From Propioniciclava flava (GTDB lineage: Bacteria > Actinomycetota > Actinomycetes > Propionibacteriales > Propionibacteriaceae), in contig NZ_PPCV01000001.1 of assembly GCF_004126535.1 (NCBI RefSeq), forward strand, positions 248,001 to 312,000: a stretch of DNA of 64,000 bases, given 5' to 3'. The notes beneath the pieces were generated by a model. It did not search any database. It was not told the origin of the DNA and saw nothing but the letters and a program-made list of their open reading frames with translations. The translations under genes and the position numbers were made by a program. Of this stretch, positions 16,454 through 25,779 are shown in pieces (position 1 is the stretch's first letter; every line of letters begins with the position of its first letter).

Positions 16454-19282
16454 ATGAGCGTCAACAGCTTCGGGGCGAAGACCGCACTCACATCGAGCGG
16501 AACGTCCTACCAGATCTTCTCCATCGCGAAGGTGGAGGGATCTGACACCTTGCCCTACAGCCTCAAGGTGCTGTTGGAGAATCTCCTGCGCACCGAGGAC
16601 GGGGCCAACATCACCGCCGAGCACATCACCTCGCTGGCGAACTGGGATGCGGCAGCCGAGCCCTCCAAGGAGATCCAATTCACCCCGGCCCGCGTCATCA
16701 TGCAGGACTTCACCGGCGTCCCGTGCGTGGTCGACTTGGCGACGATGCGTGAGGCCGTCCAGGAGTTGGGCGGGGATCCGACCAAGGTCAACCCGCTTTC
16801 GCCTGCGGAGATGGTCATCGATCACTCCGTCATCGCTGACTTCTTCGGCACCGACCAGGCCATGAGCCTCAATATGGACATGGAGTACGAGCGCAACCGT
16901 GAGCGCTACCAGTTCCTGCGGTGGGGCCAGACCGCCTTCGACGACTTCAAGGTGGTCCCCCCGGGCACGGGCATCGTGCACCAGGTCAACATCGAGAACC
17001 TCGCCCGCGTCGTCTTCCCCCGCGTGGTGGACGGCGAACTGCAGGCCTACCCCGACACCTGCGTGGGCACCGACTCCCACACCACCATGGTCAACGGCCT
17101 GGGCGTCGTCGGCTGGGGCGTGGGCGGCATCGAGGCCGAGGCAGCCATGCTGGGCCAGCCTGTGTCGATGCTCGTCCCGCGCGTGGTCGGCTTCAAGCTC
17201 TCCGGCAAGCTCAACGACGGCGTGACGGCGACCGACCTTGTCCTCACCATCACCGAGATGCTGCGTGCCCACAAGGTCGTCGGCAAGTTCGTCGAGTTCT
17301 ACGGCCCCTCCGTCGCCGAGGTCCCGCTGGCTAACCGCGCCACGATCGGCAACATGAGCCCCGAGTACGGCTCCACGATCGCCGTGTTCCCCATCGACGA
17401 CAAGACCCTCGACTACCTGCGCTTGACCGGGCGTTCGGCCGAGCAGATCGCGCTGGTCGAGGACTATGCCAAGGCCCAGGGCCTCTGGCACGATGCGGCA
17501 GCGGAGCCCCGCTACTCGGAGTACCTCGAACTCGACCTGTCCACCGTGGTCCCGAGCATCGCTGGCCCGAAGCGTCCGCAGGACCGTGTGGTGTTGTCGG
17601 AGTCGAAGGCGGCATTCCGGGAGGCGCTCCCCAGCTATGCGGGCGCTCCCGAGGAACTCATCGGTTACGACGAGTCTGTCGCCGAAACGATGCCCGCCTC
17701 CGACCCCGTCGCCGCGACCCCCGGGCAAACCGACGATTCGCCCGCACCGGATCACGAACTGGCGGTCACCGGCCCCATCACGGGGCGTGCATCGAGGCCG
17801 ACCCTGGTCACCCTCGCCGACGGCACCAGCTTCGAACTCGACCACGGGGCTGTGACGGTGGCGTCGATCACCTCCTGCACCAACACGTCTAACCCCTCGG
17901 TCATGCTCGGCGCGGCCCTGGTGGCCAAGAAGGCCGTCGAGAAGGGGCTGCGCCCGAAGCCCTGGGTGAAGACCACCGTCGCTCCCGGATCCAAGGTCGT
18001 CACCGACTACTACGAGAAGTCCGGCCTGCAGCAATACCTCGACGACCTGGGCTTCAACACCGTCGGCTACGGCTGCGTGACGTGCATCGGCAACACCGGC
18101 CCGCTGATCCCCGAGGTGAGCCAGGCGATCAACGACAACGATCTCGCCGTGACGGCCGTCTTGTCGGGCAACCGAAACTTCGAGGGACGGATCAGCCCCG
18201 ACGTCAAGATGAACTACCTGGCCTCCCCGCCGCTGGTCATCGTGTACGCCCTGGCTGGCACGATGGACATCGATCTGGCTAAGGAGCCACTCGGCCAAGA
18301 CGCTGAGGGACGCGACGTGTTCATGGCGGACATCTGGCCCACGACAGAAGAGATCGAGGACGTCATTGGCGGCTCGATCAGCGCAGAGATGTTCGAGCGT
18401 CGCTATGCCGACGTGTTCGCTGGCGACGACAAGTGGCGTGCGCTGCCCACCCCTGATGGAGAGATCTTCGAATGGGACGAGGCCTCCACCTATGTGCGCA
18501 AGCCCCCGTACTTCGAGGGCATGCCGGAACAGCCCGCCCCGGTGACGGACATTGCCGGCGCGCGCGTCCTGCTCAAGCTGGGGGACTCGGTGACCACCGA
18601 CCACATCAGCCCGGCGGGCAACATCAAGGCCGACACCCCGGCGGGAAAGTACCTGACCGAGCACGGCGTTGCCCGCAAGGACTTCAACAGCTACGGGTCA
18701 CGCCGCGGCAACCACGAGGTCATGATTCGCGGTACCTTCGCCAACATCCGGCTGCGTAACCAGATCGCACCCGGTACCGAAGGCGGCTACACGCGCGACT
18801 TCACGCTGCCGGATGCGCCGGTCAGCTTCGTCTATGACGCCGCCATGAACTATGCGGCCGCAGGGATCCCGCTGGTGGTGCTGGCGGGCAAGGAGTACGG
18901 CTCGGGCAGTTCGCGCGACTGGGCCGCCAAGGGCACCTCCTTGCTGGGCGTCAAGGCCGTCATCGCCGAAAGCTACGAGCGGATCCACCGTTCGAACCTG
19001 ATCGGGATGGGCGTTCTTCCGCTCCAGTTCCCCGAGGGCGCCTCGGCCGACAGCCTCGGGCTGGACGGTAGCGAGACCTTCGCCTTCACGGGCGTGACGG
19101 CCCTCAACGACGGCGTCACCCCGGAAACGGTTCGCGTGACCGCGACCAAGGCCGACGGCTCGCAAACGGAGTTCGACGCCGTGGTCCGGATCGACACACC
19201 CGGTGAGGCCGATTACTACCGCAACGGTGGGATCATGCAGTACGTGCTGCGTCACCTGGTCGCCAAGGGGCGCGCCGCCTAA
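16454..19282 (+). CDS. acnA: aconitate hydratase A
   Basis: A 942-residue aconitase of the AcnA/IRP1 type, which isomerises citrate to isocitrate in the TCA cycle. The 4Fe-4S ligands are Cys475 ([13 protein letters not shown]) and Cys541/Cys544 ([11 protein letters not shown]). Other family blocks are [45 protein letters not shown] and the C-terminal swivel motif [13 protein letters not shown]. The length fits actinobacterial AcnA. CAGGAGG lies 7 nt before ATG 16454. The palindrome upstream suggests dedicated transcriptional control. Confidence 0.97.
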   Translation: MSVNSFGAKTALTSSGTSYQIFSIAKVEGSDTLPYSLKVLLENLLRTEDGANITAEHITSLANWDAAAEPSKEIQFTPARVIMQDFTGVPCVVDLATMREAVQELGGDPTKVNPLSPAEMVIDHSVIADFFGTDQAMSLNMDMEYERNRERYQFLRWGQTAFDDFKVVPPGTGIVHQVNIENLARVVFPRVVDGELQAYPDTCVGTDSHTTMVNGLGVVGWGVGGIEAEAAMLGQPVSMLVPRVVGFKLSGKLNDGVTATDLVLTITEMLRAHKVVGKFVEFYGPSVAEVPLANRATIGNMSPEYGSTIAVFPIDDKTLDYLRLTGRSAEQIALVEDYAKAQGLWHDAAAEPRYSEYLELDLSTVVPSIAGPKRPQDRVVLSESKAAFREALPSYAGAPEELIGYDESVAETMPASDPVAATPGQTDDSPAPDHELAVTGPITGRASRPTLVTLADGTSFELDHGAVTVASITSCTNTSNPSVMLGAALVAKKAVEKGLRPKPWVKTTVAPGSKVVTDYYEKSGLQQYLDDLGFNTVGYGCVTCIGNTGPLIPEVSQAINDNDLAVTAVLSGNRNFEGRISPDVKMNYLASPPLVIVYALAGTMDIDLAKEPLGQDAEGRDVFMADIWPTTEEIEDVIGGSISAEMFERRYADVFAGDDKWRALPTPDGEIFEWDEASTYVRKPPYFEGMPEQPAPVTDIAGARVLLKLGDSVTTDHISPAGNIKADTPAGKYLTEHGVARKDFNSYGSRRGNHEVMIRGTFANIRLRNQIAPGTEGGYTRDFTLPDAPVSFVYDAAMNYAAAGIPLVVLAGKEYGSGSSRDWAAKGTSLLGVKAVIAESYERIHRSNLIGMGVLPLQFPEGASADSLGLDGSETFAFTGVTALNDGVTPETVRVTATKADGSQTEFDAVVRIDTPGEADYYRNGGIMQYVLRHLVAKGRAA

Positions 19283-19298
19283 GCGATCGACAGCGAAG

Positions 19299-19335
19299 AC
19301 GTCACCCCGGTCAGGCACACTGGCCGGGGTGACGT
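19299..19335 (+). terminator. acnA terminator hairpin
   Basis: ACGTCACCCCGG and its exact reverse complement form a 12-bp stem around a 13-nt loop, starting 16 bp after the acnA stop. There is no T-tract. Confidence 0.6.
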
Positions 19336-19364
19336 GCGTCGGGCAGGAGAGCAGGAGAGCAGAC

Positions 19365-19829
19365 ATGAACGAGCAAATCCGTTTCCGGGTGTCGGAGGCA
19401 CCCCTGGGTGCAGCACGTATCGCGTGGTCGTACCTGGGCACCCTCCTCGCTGCGCTCGTGGCCACACTGATCTGGGCAGGGTGGAGCCCCTTCGGGGCCA
19501 GCGTGTGCGGAACCGAGGACACGTCATGCCAGTTGGGCTGGAACATCGTCGGCTGGGCTCTCGGGATGATCGTCGCCTTGGCTGTGCCCGCGTTCTGCCT
19601 TCGCCTGGGTTTCGCTTGGTGGGGCATGTGGGCGATCGTGTTGCTTGCGGCGCCTCTTTGGGCCGACGATCTCCCCACATGGGTGATCGTGGTCGTGGTG
19701 GCCCTGACACCGCTCTGCGCGGCGGCAGGCACGTGGCGGGGCCCAGAGCAGCCCCGGTGGGTGGCGTGGCTCGTGTCGGCGGGGTTGGTGCTCGCCGTCC
19801 TCGGCTCGTTCGTCGTGATGGTTCTGTGA
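19365..19829 (+). CDS. small multi-pass membrane protein, function unknown
   Basis: A 154-residue protein with about four hydrophobic helices, broadly at residues 18-40, 55-80, 86-100 and 125-150. Two cysteines in the first loop (VCGTEDTSC) could form a disulfide outside the cell. I do not recognise a family. The start is ATG 19365 with CAGGAG 8 nt upstream. It lies just after the acnA terminator, so it is probably transcribed separately or by read-through. Confidence 0.6.
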   Translation: MNEQIRFRVSEAPLGAARIAWSYLGTLLAALVATLIWAGWSPFGASVCGTEDTSCQLGWNIVGWALGMIVALAVPAFCLRLGFAWWGMWAIVLLAAPLWADDLPTWVIVVVVALTPLCAAAGTWRGPEQPRWVAWLVSAGLVLAVLGSFVVMVL

Positions 19830-19856
19830 CGCGGCCCCCAGCCTGACGCGCCGGCG

Positions 19857-19885
19857 TTGCCCGGCGAGAACTCAAACCCTATAAT
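19857..19885 (+). promoter_or_regulatory. consensus-like sigma-A promoter
   Basis: TTGCCC, a 17-bp spacer and a perfect TATAAT. Transcription should start near 19892, about 30 nt before the 151-residue protein gene. Confidence 0.65.
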
Positions 19886-19920
19886 CGCACACACGTTCGA
19901 GTGAGGGTGTGTGATGGTCG

Positions 19921-20376
19921 ATGGCATGGACATCGCAGGGCGCGCACGGGTTCGCGCGCCACACAGAGGGGCAGCGCCACACGGGTCGGGTTCGTTTTCC
20001 GGTCCAGGCGCTGCCGTACATCCCTCCAGGGTGGCCCCAGGAGGTGCAGCGACCGGGAACCCCCGAGTGGGAGGTCAGCGCTGCGGCGTTCCTTCTGGAT
20101 TGCTGTCCGGCGGAGTATCGCGGCTACCCCGTTCTGCGCCGCCACCCCGTGATCCTGGCGCATTTCGCCGCCGCCTATGTGGACTCCCAAGTCAGCGTCT
20201 GTCAAGACGGCCTAGGTGCCGTGCGCGCCAGCCTGGGGCCCTTGGTGGAGCCTCCGGTGCTCGAAGCGGCCTTAGCCGCCTGGCATGAGCAGGGTGCGTT
20301 GTTGCGTCGCCGCCGACGGGAGGTCAGTTTGGTGGAGGAAGCGTTGCGCGGCGGAGTTTTCGTCCAGAAGCTCTAG
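19921..20376 (+). CDS. conserved hypothetical protein upstream of dxs
   Basis: A 151-residue soluble protein of unknown function. The first 25 residues are unconserved-looking, then come PYIPPGWPQEVQRPG, AFLLDCCPAEYRGYPVLRRHP, and a helical C-terminal part rich in Arg ending RGGVFVQKL. I recall similar proteins in actinobacteria but know no name. It has no membrane segment. A strong TTGCCC-N17-TATAAT promoter precedes it. The start at ATG 19921 has no clear ribosome binding site and is the least certain point. Confidence 0.65.
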   Translation: MAWTSQGAHGFARHTEGQRHTGRVRFPVQALPYIPPGWPQEVQRPGTPEWEVSAAAFLLDCCPAEYRGYPVLRRHPVILAHFAAAYVDSQVSVCQDGLGAVRASLGPLVEPPVLEAALAAWHEQGALLRRRRREVSLVEEALRGGVFVQKL

Positions 20377-20437
20377 GCGCGACCCAGGTCGCAGGACGCG
20401 CGGAGCTACGGCGGATGGCGAAGCCCTGCTGGCAGCC

Positions 20438-20443
20438 TAGAAT
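20438..20443 (+). promoter_or_regulatory. -10 hexamer of leaderless dxs
   Basis: TAGAAT ends 7 nt before ATG 20451, and no ribosome binding site is present. Confidence 0.6.
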
Positions 20444-20450
20444 CGTTCTT

Positions 20451-22400
20451 ATGTCTCTCCTCGATGCGGTGCATGGGCCGCGTGACCTGCGGGCCCTGAG
20501 CGCGCAGCAGTTGACGCAGCTGGCCGACGAGATTCGCGCCTTCCTCATCAGGAACGTGAGCCGTACCGGTGGTCACCTGGGCCCCAACCTGGGTGTGGTG
20601 GAGCTGACGCTAGCGCTGCACCGCGTCTTCGATTCCCCCCATGACCCGATCATCTTCGATACGGGCCACCAAAGCTACGTTCACAAGATCATCACGGGCC
20701 GTCAGGCCGGGTTCCCCACGCTGCGCCAGAAGGGCGGCCTGTCGGGCTACCCCGAACGGGCCGAGAGCCCCCACGACTGGGTGCAGAACTCGCATGCCAC
20801 GGCGTCCTTGAGCTGGGCGGAGGGCATGGCCAAGGGTTTTCGTCTGACGGGAGAGGACCGCACGGTCATCGCCGTGATCGGTGATGGTGCACTCACCGGT
20901 GGCATGGCCTGGGAGGCCCTGAACAACATCGCGGTCGGGGACGACTTGAAGCTGGTAGTCGTCGTCAACGACAACGGCCGCTCCTACACCCCGACCGTCG
21001 GAGGGTTGGCGACGCATCTGGCGACGCTACGCACCGATCGCCGCTACGAGCCAACCCTCAAGCAGATCAAGCAACGCGTCCGTTCGGCTCCGCTCATCGG
21101 GGGGCCCCTCTACGACATCCTGCACGGATTCAAGACGGGGGTGAAGGATGTCCTCGCTCCCCAGGGCATGTTCAACGATCTTGGGTTGAAGTACATCGGC
21201 CCCATTGACGGCCACGACGAGGCCATGGTGGAACGCGCCCTGGAATCCGCGAAGAACTTCGGCGGCCCCGTCCTGGTTCACTGCATCACGGTGAAGGGCA
21301 AGGGGTTCCGCGCTGCGGAGGAGGACGAGGCGGATCGCTTTCATGCCGTCGGCTTGATTGACTCGCACACGGGCGAGCCCCTGACGTCCTCCTCGCGCCG
21401 CACCTGGACCGACGCCTTCCGTCAGCATGTGGCCGAGGTGGCGGCCGCCCACCCCGAGGTGGTCGGCCTCACCGCGGCCATGCTGCATCCCACCGGCCTC
21501 GACACGTTCGCCGACGCCTTCCCCGAGCGGGTCTTCGACGTGGGCATCGCCGAACAACACGCTGCAACCTCAGCCGCAGGCCTGGCCAGCACCGGGCTCC
21601 ACCCCATCGTTGCGCTGTATGCCAGCTTCCTCAATCGCGCCTTTGACCAAGTCCTCATGGACGTGGCGCTCCACCGTCAAGGTGTGACGTTCGTCCTCGA
21701 TCGTGCCGGGATCACCGGTCCTGACGGCCCCAGTCACCACGGCATGTGGGACACCTCCTTGATGCCTTTGGTGCCCGGGCTGCACTTGGCGGCCCCCCGG
21801 GATGAAGCACGCCTGGCCTCGGCATTGGAGACCTCCGTCGGCATCAACGATGCACCGTCGGCGATCCGCTACTCCAAGGATCCACTGCCTGATCCCTTAC
21901 CGGCCGTCTCGCAGGTGGGCACCGTTGATGTTTTGGTGTCTCATCCCGAGGCTCGAGTCCTCCTCGTTGGCTATGGCACTTTGGCCCACACCGCGGTGGC
22001 GGCCGCCCATCTGGCCGGAGAGCAAGGCGTCCCGGTGACCGTCGTGGACCCAGTGTGGGCGCTGCCCGTCTCCGAGGCGTTGGTGGAGTTGTGCCGTGAC
22101 GTCGATCTTGTGGTCACCTTGGAGGACGGCGGAGTCGCGGGTGGCCTGGGTGCGGCACTGAGCCTGGCCTGTGGGCAGGCTGGCGTGTGGACGCCCGTGC
22201 GGAACCTGGGAGTGCCTCAGCAGTTCATCCCCGCCGGGACGCGCGCGGAGATCCTGGAGGATCTGGGCTTGACGCCCGCGGGGGTCGCCCGGTCCGTCGT
22301 CGAGATCGCCCTCGACCGGGCGGTCGTGCGACTGTCGGCTCCGGCACCGCAAGAACCGCGTCCCAGCCACGTAACGAAGGCTGACACGGAGGGCCGCTGA
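20451..22400 (+). CDS. dxs: 1-deoxy-D-xylulose-5-phosphate synthase
   Basis: A 649-residue thiamine-diphosphate enzyme that condenses pyruvate with glyceraldehyde 3-phosphate, the entry step of the MEP isoprenoid pathway. The TPP-binding motif GDGALTGGMAWEALNN ends with the conserved Asn. FDTGHQSYVHK lies near the N-terminus with the catalytic His. The transketolase pyrimidine domain shows DVGIAEQHA and LDRAGITGPDGPSHHG. I start at ATG 20451 (MSLLDAVHGPRDLR), which matches the family N-terminus and places TAGAAT 7 nt upstream. Confidence 0.96.
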   Translation: MSLLDAVHGPRDLRALSAQQLTQLADEIRAFLIRNVSRTGGHLGPNLGVVELTLALHRVFDSPHDPIIFDTGHQSYVHKIITGRQAGFPTLRQKGGLSGYPERAESPHDWVQNSHATASLSWAEGMAKGFRLTGEDRTVIAVIGDGALTGGMAWEALNNIAVGDDLKLVVVVNDNGRSYTPTVGGLATHLATLRTDRRYEPTLKQIKQRVRSAPLIGGPLYDILHGFKTGVKDVLAPQGMFNDLGLKYIGPIDGHDEAMVERALESAKNFGGPVLVHCITVKGKGFRAAEEDEADRFHAVGLIDSHTGEPLTSSSRRTWTDAFRQHVAEVAAAHPEVVGLTAAMLHPTGLDTFADAFPERVFDVGIAEQHAATSAAGLASTGLHPIVALYASFLNRAFDQVLMDVALHRQGVTFVLDRAGITGPDGPSHHGMWDTSLMPLVPGLHLAAPRDEARLASALETSVGINDAPSAIRYSKDPLPDPLPAVSQVGTVDVLVSHPEARVLLVGYGTLAHTAVAAAHLAGEQGVPVTVVDPVWALPVSEALVELCRDVDLVVTLEDGGVAGGLGAALSLACGQAGVWTPVRNLGVPQQFIPAGTRAEILEDLGLTPAGVARSVVEIALDRAVVRLSAPAPQEPRPSHVTKADTEGR

Positions 22401-22409
22401 GCCCTCAGG

Positions 22410-23675
22410 TCACACCAGGGGAGCGACGACCGGGACGACCAGATCGCGTTGCCACTGTCGAACGCCCAGGTCCGCCAAGAAGGCGTCCACTGAGGCCGTG
22501 CTCGCCGGGGTCGGCGGCTCGAAGGCCAACCGGCGCAAGGCGTCCGGGGAGATGAGGTTCTCCACGGGCAACGACCACGTTTCAGCCAACTCCACCGTCG
22601 CGGGGCGCATCGCCGCCCATCGCTGAGCGGCCTCAGGGAACCGATGCTCCCAGTTCTTGGGATGTGGGGGCCCTTCCGCTGCGGCGCGCTTGGGAGGCAG
22701 GTCAGCTGTGGGCAGGCCGAGGGCACGCTCTGTTGCCGCAATCCAGTTGTTTTCGAAGCGGGACGCCTGGCGCCATGTGAATCCGTTGACAGACCGCACG
22801 GCGTCGCGCGACAACGCGAAACCGCGAGATTCCGCCTGCGCCGCCAACGCGGTGATGGCCCGGTCGGCCAGGATGCGGCCCGGCGCCTTGTCGAGCCTTG
22901 CCGCGATCTGATCTCGCTCTTGCCACAGTTCGCGCACCACAGCTAGCCCGCGCGGGGTGCGCACCTCATGGGTTCCCGCGGTGCGCCGCCAGGGATCCTT
23001 GCGGCGATGGGGCGGGTCGGCGGCGTGATCCACCAGATAAGCGAACTCCTCCTCGGCCCAGTCCCGTTTACCCGCAGCCTGGAGTTCCTGTGCGACCCAG
23101 TCGCGCAGCGGAACCAACAGTTCCACATCCAAGGCTGCGTAGTTGAGCCAACTCTCGGGCAACGGCCTGCGCGACCAGTCCGATGCTGAGTGCTCCTTGG
23201 CGAGCGACTTCCCCAAAGCCCGTTCGGTCAGCGACCCCAACGAAACGCGGGGCAGACCGAGCAGCCGCCCACCCAGTTCCGTGTCGAACAGGGTGTGGGG
23301 CAACAACTCCACCTCCGCAAGGCAGGGAAGATCCTGCGTCGCGGCGTGAAGGATCCACTCGGCATCGCTGAGCGCCTCGGCCAAAGAGCCCAAGTGGGCG
23401 CGCCCATCGGCTCCTGAGAAGGCGATGGGATCCAGCAGGACTGTGCCCGCGCCTTCGCGCCGTAGTTGAATCAAGTAGGCGCGTCCGGAATAACGGAATC
23501 CGTGGGCCCGCTCCGTATCCAGAGCGACCGGGCCGTGACCGGCAGCCAACGCCGCCGTGATCGCGGTGAGGGCCTCAGGGGTACGCACCACATCAGGGAT
23601 GCCTTCGGCGGGGGCAGCGACCAAGGTGTATTCGGGGGCCTCGGGAGGGGAGGCGGGGGAGTCCGGCGTGTTCAT
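22410..23675 (-). CDS. rnd: HRDC-domain ribonuclease D
   Basis: A 421-residue 3'-5' exoribonuclease of the DEDD superfamily. The catalytic motifs are ALDTERA (Exo I), ILHAATQDLPCL (Exo II) and WLNYAALDVELLVPL (Exo III, with Tyr and Asp). A C-terminal HRDC helical domain (ARLDKAPGRILADRAITALA) should bind RNA. Actinobacterial RNase D acts on stable RNA ends. ATG 23675 overlaps the stop of the DUF3000 gene (ATGA). The two genes are usually adjacent in actinobacteria. It converges on dxs with a 9-bp gap. Confidence 0.93.
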   Translation of the reverse strand: MNTPDSPASPPEAPEYTLVAAPAEGIPDVVRTPEALTAITAALAAGHGPVALDTERAHGFRYSGRAYLIQLRREGAGTVLLDPIAFSGADGRAHLGSLAEALSDAEWILHAATQDLPCLAEVELLPHTLFDTELGGRLLGLPRVSLGSLTERALGKSLAKEHSASDWSRRPLPESWLNYAALDVELLVPLRDWVAQELQAAGKRDWAEEEFAYLVDHAADPPHRRKDPWRRTAGTHEVRTPRGLAVVRELWQERDQIAARLDKAPGRILADRAITALAAQAESRGFALSRDAVRSVNGFTWRQASRFENNWIAATERALGLPTADLPPKRAAAEGPPHPKNWEHRFPEAAQRWAAMRPATVELAETWSLPVENLISPDALRRLAFEPPTPASTASVDAFLADLGVRQWQRDLVVPVVAPLV

Positions 23676-24259
23676 CGCCGCCTTCCAGTTCGATGCAGGG
23701 GGATCGGGACGACCCCCTCGGGGAGCAGGGGCAAACCGGCAATCGTGCAAAGCAGATCCTGCCAGGCCTCAATATGGGCCAGGAAGCCGCGGCCCTCGGC
23801 GAGGACGGGGGTCCAGGATGCGCGGATCTCAATCTCCGCGCGGCCAGGAACGTCTTCCATGGAGCCGAAGGACTGCGAGCTGACTGCGGTCACAGTGCCC
23901 GAAGGAGCAACGTACTCGGCGTCATGCCGGGACAAGGCGTCGACGAGCCACGACCAGCCCACCTCAGCCAGCAAGGGGTCGGCGACCATTTCAGGATCGA
24001 CGGAGGCGCGAGCAAACGTGACGCACCGGAAGGTTCCCTCCCAGGCAGGATTGCCGTCACCGTCGTGCAAGAGGACGAGCCGGCCATTCCCGACCTCCTC
24101 GCCCGCCTCATCGACATCGGCAGCGACCGCAATCGCCTGGGGGGCGATGCGTTGCGGGGCGGGAATCTCTTCCATGGTCAGTTCGGGGCGCCACACCATC
24201 GCCAGCAACGTCGCCGCAGCGTCGTCAAACATCTCCGTGTCGTGAGCCCCTAACCGCAC
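23672..24259 (-). CDS. DUF3000 family protein
   Basis: A 195-residue conserved actinobacterial protein of unknown function, recognised by EEIPAPQRIAPQA, EVGWSWLVDALSRH and GSMEDVPGRAEIEIRASWTP. It is soluble. I choose GTG 24259 because TAGCCT ends 7 nt before it, a leaderless arrangement seen often in this window. ATG 24232 is the alternative and gives 186 residues. It overlaps rnd by 4 bp and is its usual operon partner. Confidence 0.82.
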   Translation of the reverse strand: MRLGAHDTEMFDDAAATLLAMVWRPELTMEEIPAPQRIAPQAIAVAADVDEAGEEVGNGRLVLLHDGDGNPAWEGTFRCVTFARASVDPEMVADPLLAEVGWSWLVDALSRHDAEYVAPSGTVTAVSSQSFGSMEDVPGRAEIEIRASWTPVLAEGRGFLAHIEAWQDLLCTIAGLPLLPEGVVPIPLHRTGRRR

Positions 24260-24266
24260 ATCGAGA

Positions 24267-24272
24267 AGGCTA
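24267..24272 (-). promoter_or_regulatory. -10 hexamer of leaderless DUF3000-rnd operon
   Basis: TAGCCT on the minus strand ends 7 nt before GTG 24259. Confidence 0.55.
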
Positions 24273-24323
24273 GACGTGCGCGTGGTCCAACGGCACCCGG
24301 ACGCGCCGATGGCGCGAAACCCC

Positions 24324-24761
24324 CTAGCTCGAAGAACGGGAATCCTCACCGGGGGCGTGATGCACCAGGCAGATGGAGTTGATGCAATACCGCCGATCCG
24401 TGGGGGTGTCGTACCCCTCACCCTCGAAAACGTGCCCAAGGTGGCTGTCGCAGCGGGCGCAACGCACTTCGATGCGGGGGCGTCCGGGGAGGGAATCGTC
24501 ACGCAGGTAGCGGACGCGGCCTTCGTCGGCGGGCGCAAAGAAACTTGGCCAGCCGCAGTGCGAGGCAAACTTCTCCTCACTCGTGAACAACTCGGCTCCG
24601 CATGCCTTGCAGGCGTAGGTGCCAGGTTCGCTGAAATGTTCGTATTCGCCCACGCCGGGGCGCTCTGTTGCGCCCTCGCGAAGGACGGAGAACTCGAAGG
24701 GGGTCAACACCTCACGCCATTGCTGCGGCGTCCGGACGACCGTGGGTTCCTGATCGGTCAT
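24324..24761 (-). CDS. msrB: peptide-methionine (R)-S-oxide reductase
   Basis: A 145-residue MsrB, which reduces the R form of methionine sulfoxide in oxidised proteins. The zinc ligands are CKAC and CARC. HCGWPSFF and LGHVFEGEG are conserved, and the catalytic Cys lies in RRYCINSICL. AAAGGAG is 6 nt before ATG 24761. It seems to be monocistronic. Confidence 0.95.
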   Translation of the reverse strand: MTDQEPTVVRTPQQWREVLTPFEFSVLREGATERPGVGEYEHFSEPGTYACKACGAELFTSEEKFASHCGWPSFFAPADEGRVRYLRDDSLPGRPRIEVRCARCDSHLGHVFEGEGYDTPTDRRYCINSICLVHHAPGEDSRSSS

Positions 24762-24817
24762 GGCGCTCCTTTCGATAGCGCCACCACGCTACTGACCCCG
24801 CACAACTCGCCGATGGC

Positions 24818-25630
24818 TCAGGCGCTGACCGCGTAGCCCTCGGCGTCTTCGTCAGACATGAGATCGGTGGTGAAGTTGCCTTGTTCATCGAACGACAGCA
24901 GTTCCATTGCGGCGAACGCGTAGCGGGCCAGCACCAACTCGGCGACCTCGACGGCCGAACCGAGGGGGTCGGACACCGCGATCGCCCCGCCTCGACGGGC
25001 CTGATCGGCCTGCACCGCGTAGCGCTCATCGCCCGCCAGGAAGAAGGATCCGACGGCAATGTGCCGACGCCCCTGGGCCCGCAACCCCTGAATGGCCTGG
25101 GGGACCGACGGGCCCGAGCCGTCCGCGACGGCGGTCAGGCACGGCAGGCGATGATGCGTGGACCACTGTCGTGCCCGGCGGGCCAGCAGCGCGGTCCCGC
25201 GAACATCGCCGGTGGTGGGGGAACTCAGGATCAAACCATCCAACTCCAGGACCCGCGCTTGGGCTAGGGCACTGCGGAGGCGGGAATCCAGCAAGGAGAG
25301 CAAGGTCGCCTCGGGGCCAATGGGTCGAGACACCTGCAGACGAAGACCGGGGAACTCCCGGGCCGCGTGCGCCACGACGCCGCCGTAACGCGGATCGACT
25401 TCGACGGCGTGAACCAGGTCGAGCGGCACGATGACCGCTTCCCGCACGCCGCCAGCCTGCAGGCCGGCCAGCGTGGGAATCAGCGAGGGCAGGCACGAGT
25501 CGAGGAACGCGATCTCGGGCTTGACTTCGGGTCGCAGGGCGGTCAACTCCGCCTGTAGGGCGTGCGCGATACGCACAACGCGCTGGTCGCGGCTGCCTGG
25601 GGCAACCATGACGAGGGTTGGTGCGGTCAT
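24818..25630 (-). CDS. CbiX/sirohydrochlorin-chelatase-like protein with altered active site
   Basis: A 270-residue protein with two tandem CbiX domains, the form usual in actinobacteria, where the family inserts metal into sirohydrochlorin for siroheme or cobalamin. The first domain begins VMVAPGSRDQ where family members have AHGSRDP, so the expected metal-binding His is Pro. VPLDLVHAVEVDPRYGG keeps a His near the second site. The second domain (VGSFFLAGDERYAVQ) lacks the His, as is common. GGGAGGT precedes ATG 25630. It could be a divergent chelatase, a regulator or a pseudo-enzyme. Confidence 0.72.
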   Translation of the reverse strand: MTAPTLVMVAPGSRDQRVVRIAHALQAELTALRPEVKPEIAFLDSCLPSLIPTLAGLQAGGVREAVIVPLDLVHAVEVDPRYGGVVAHAAREFPGLRLQVSRPIGPEATLLSLLDSRLRSALAQARVLELDGLILSSPTTGDVRGTALLARRARQWSTHHRLPCLTAVADGSGPSVPQAIQGLRAQGRRHIAVGSFFLAGDERYAVQADQARRGGAIAVSDPLGSAVEVAELVLARYAFAAMELLSFDEQGNFTTDLMSDEDAEGYAVSA

Positions 25631-25779
25631 GGCCGATACCTCCCGGTCTTGCTGGATGGCCGGCGCCCTTGCCGTTTCAACAGGGCCATCCTTACTGAAA
25701 AGTTGATGCCCTGCCAATCGGATTGTCCCAAGTGCCAAGATCTGCGTCCACGATGCGGGATCCTCCCCGCAGTGACGGC

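Noticed and set aside
16181-18664. 827-residue open frame antisense to aconitase
   Set aside because: It is a shadow of the strongly coding acnA frame in high-GC DNA; it lacks any recognisable domain and is His/Gly/Arg-rich.
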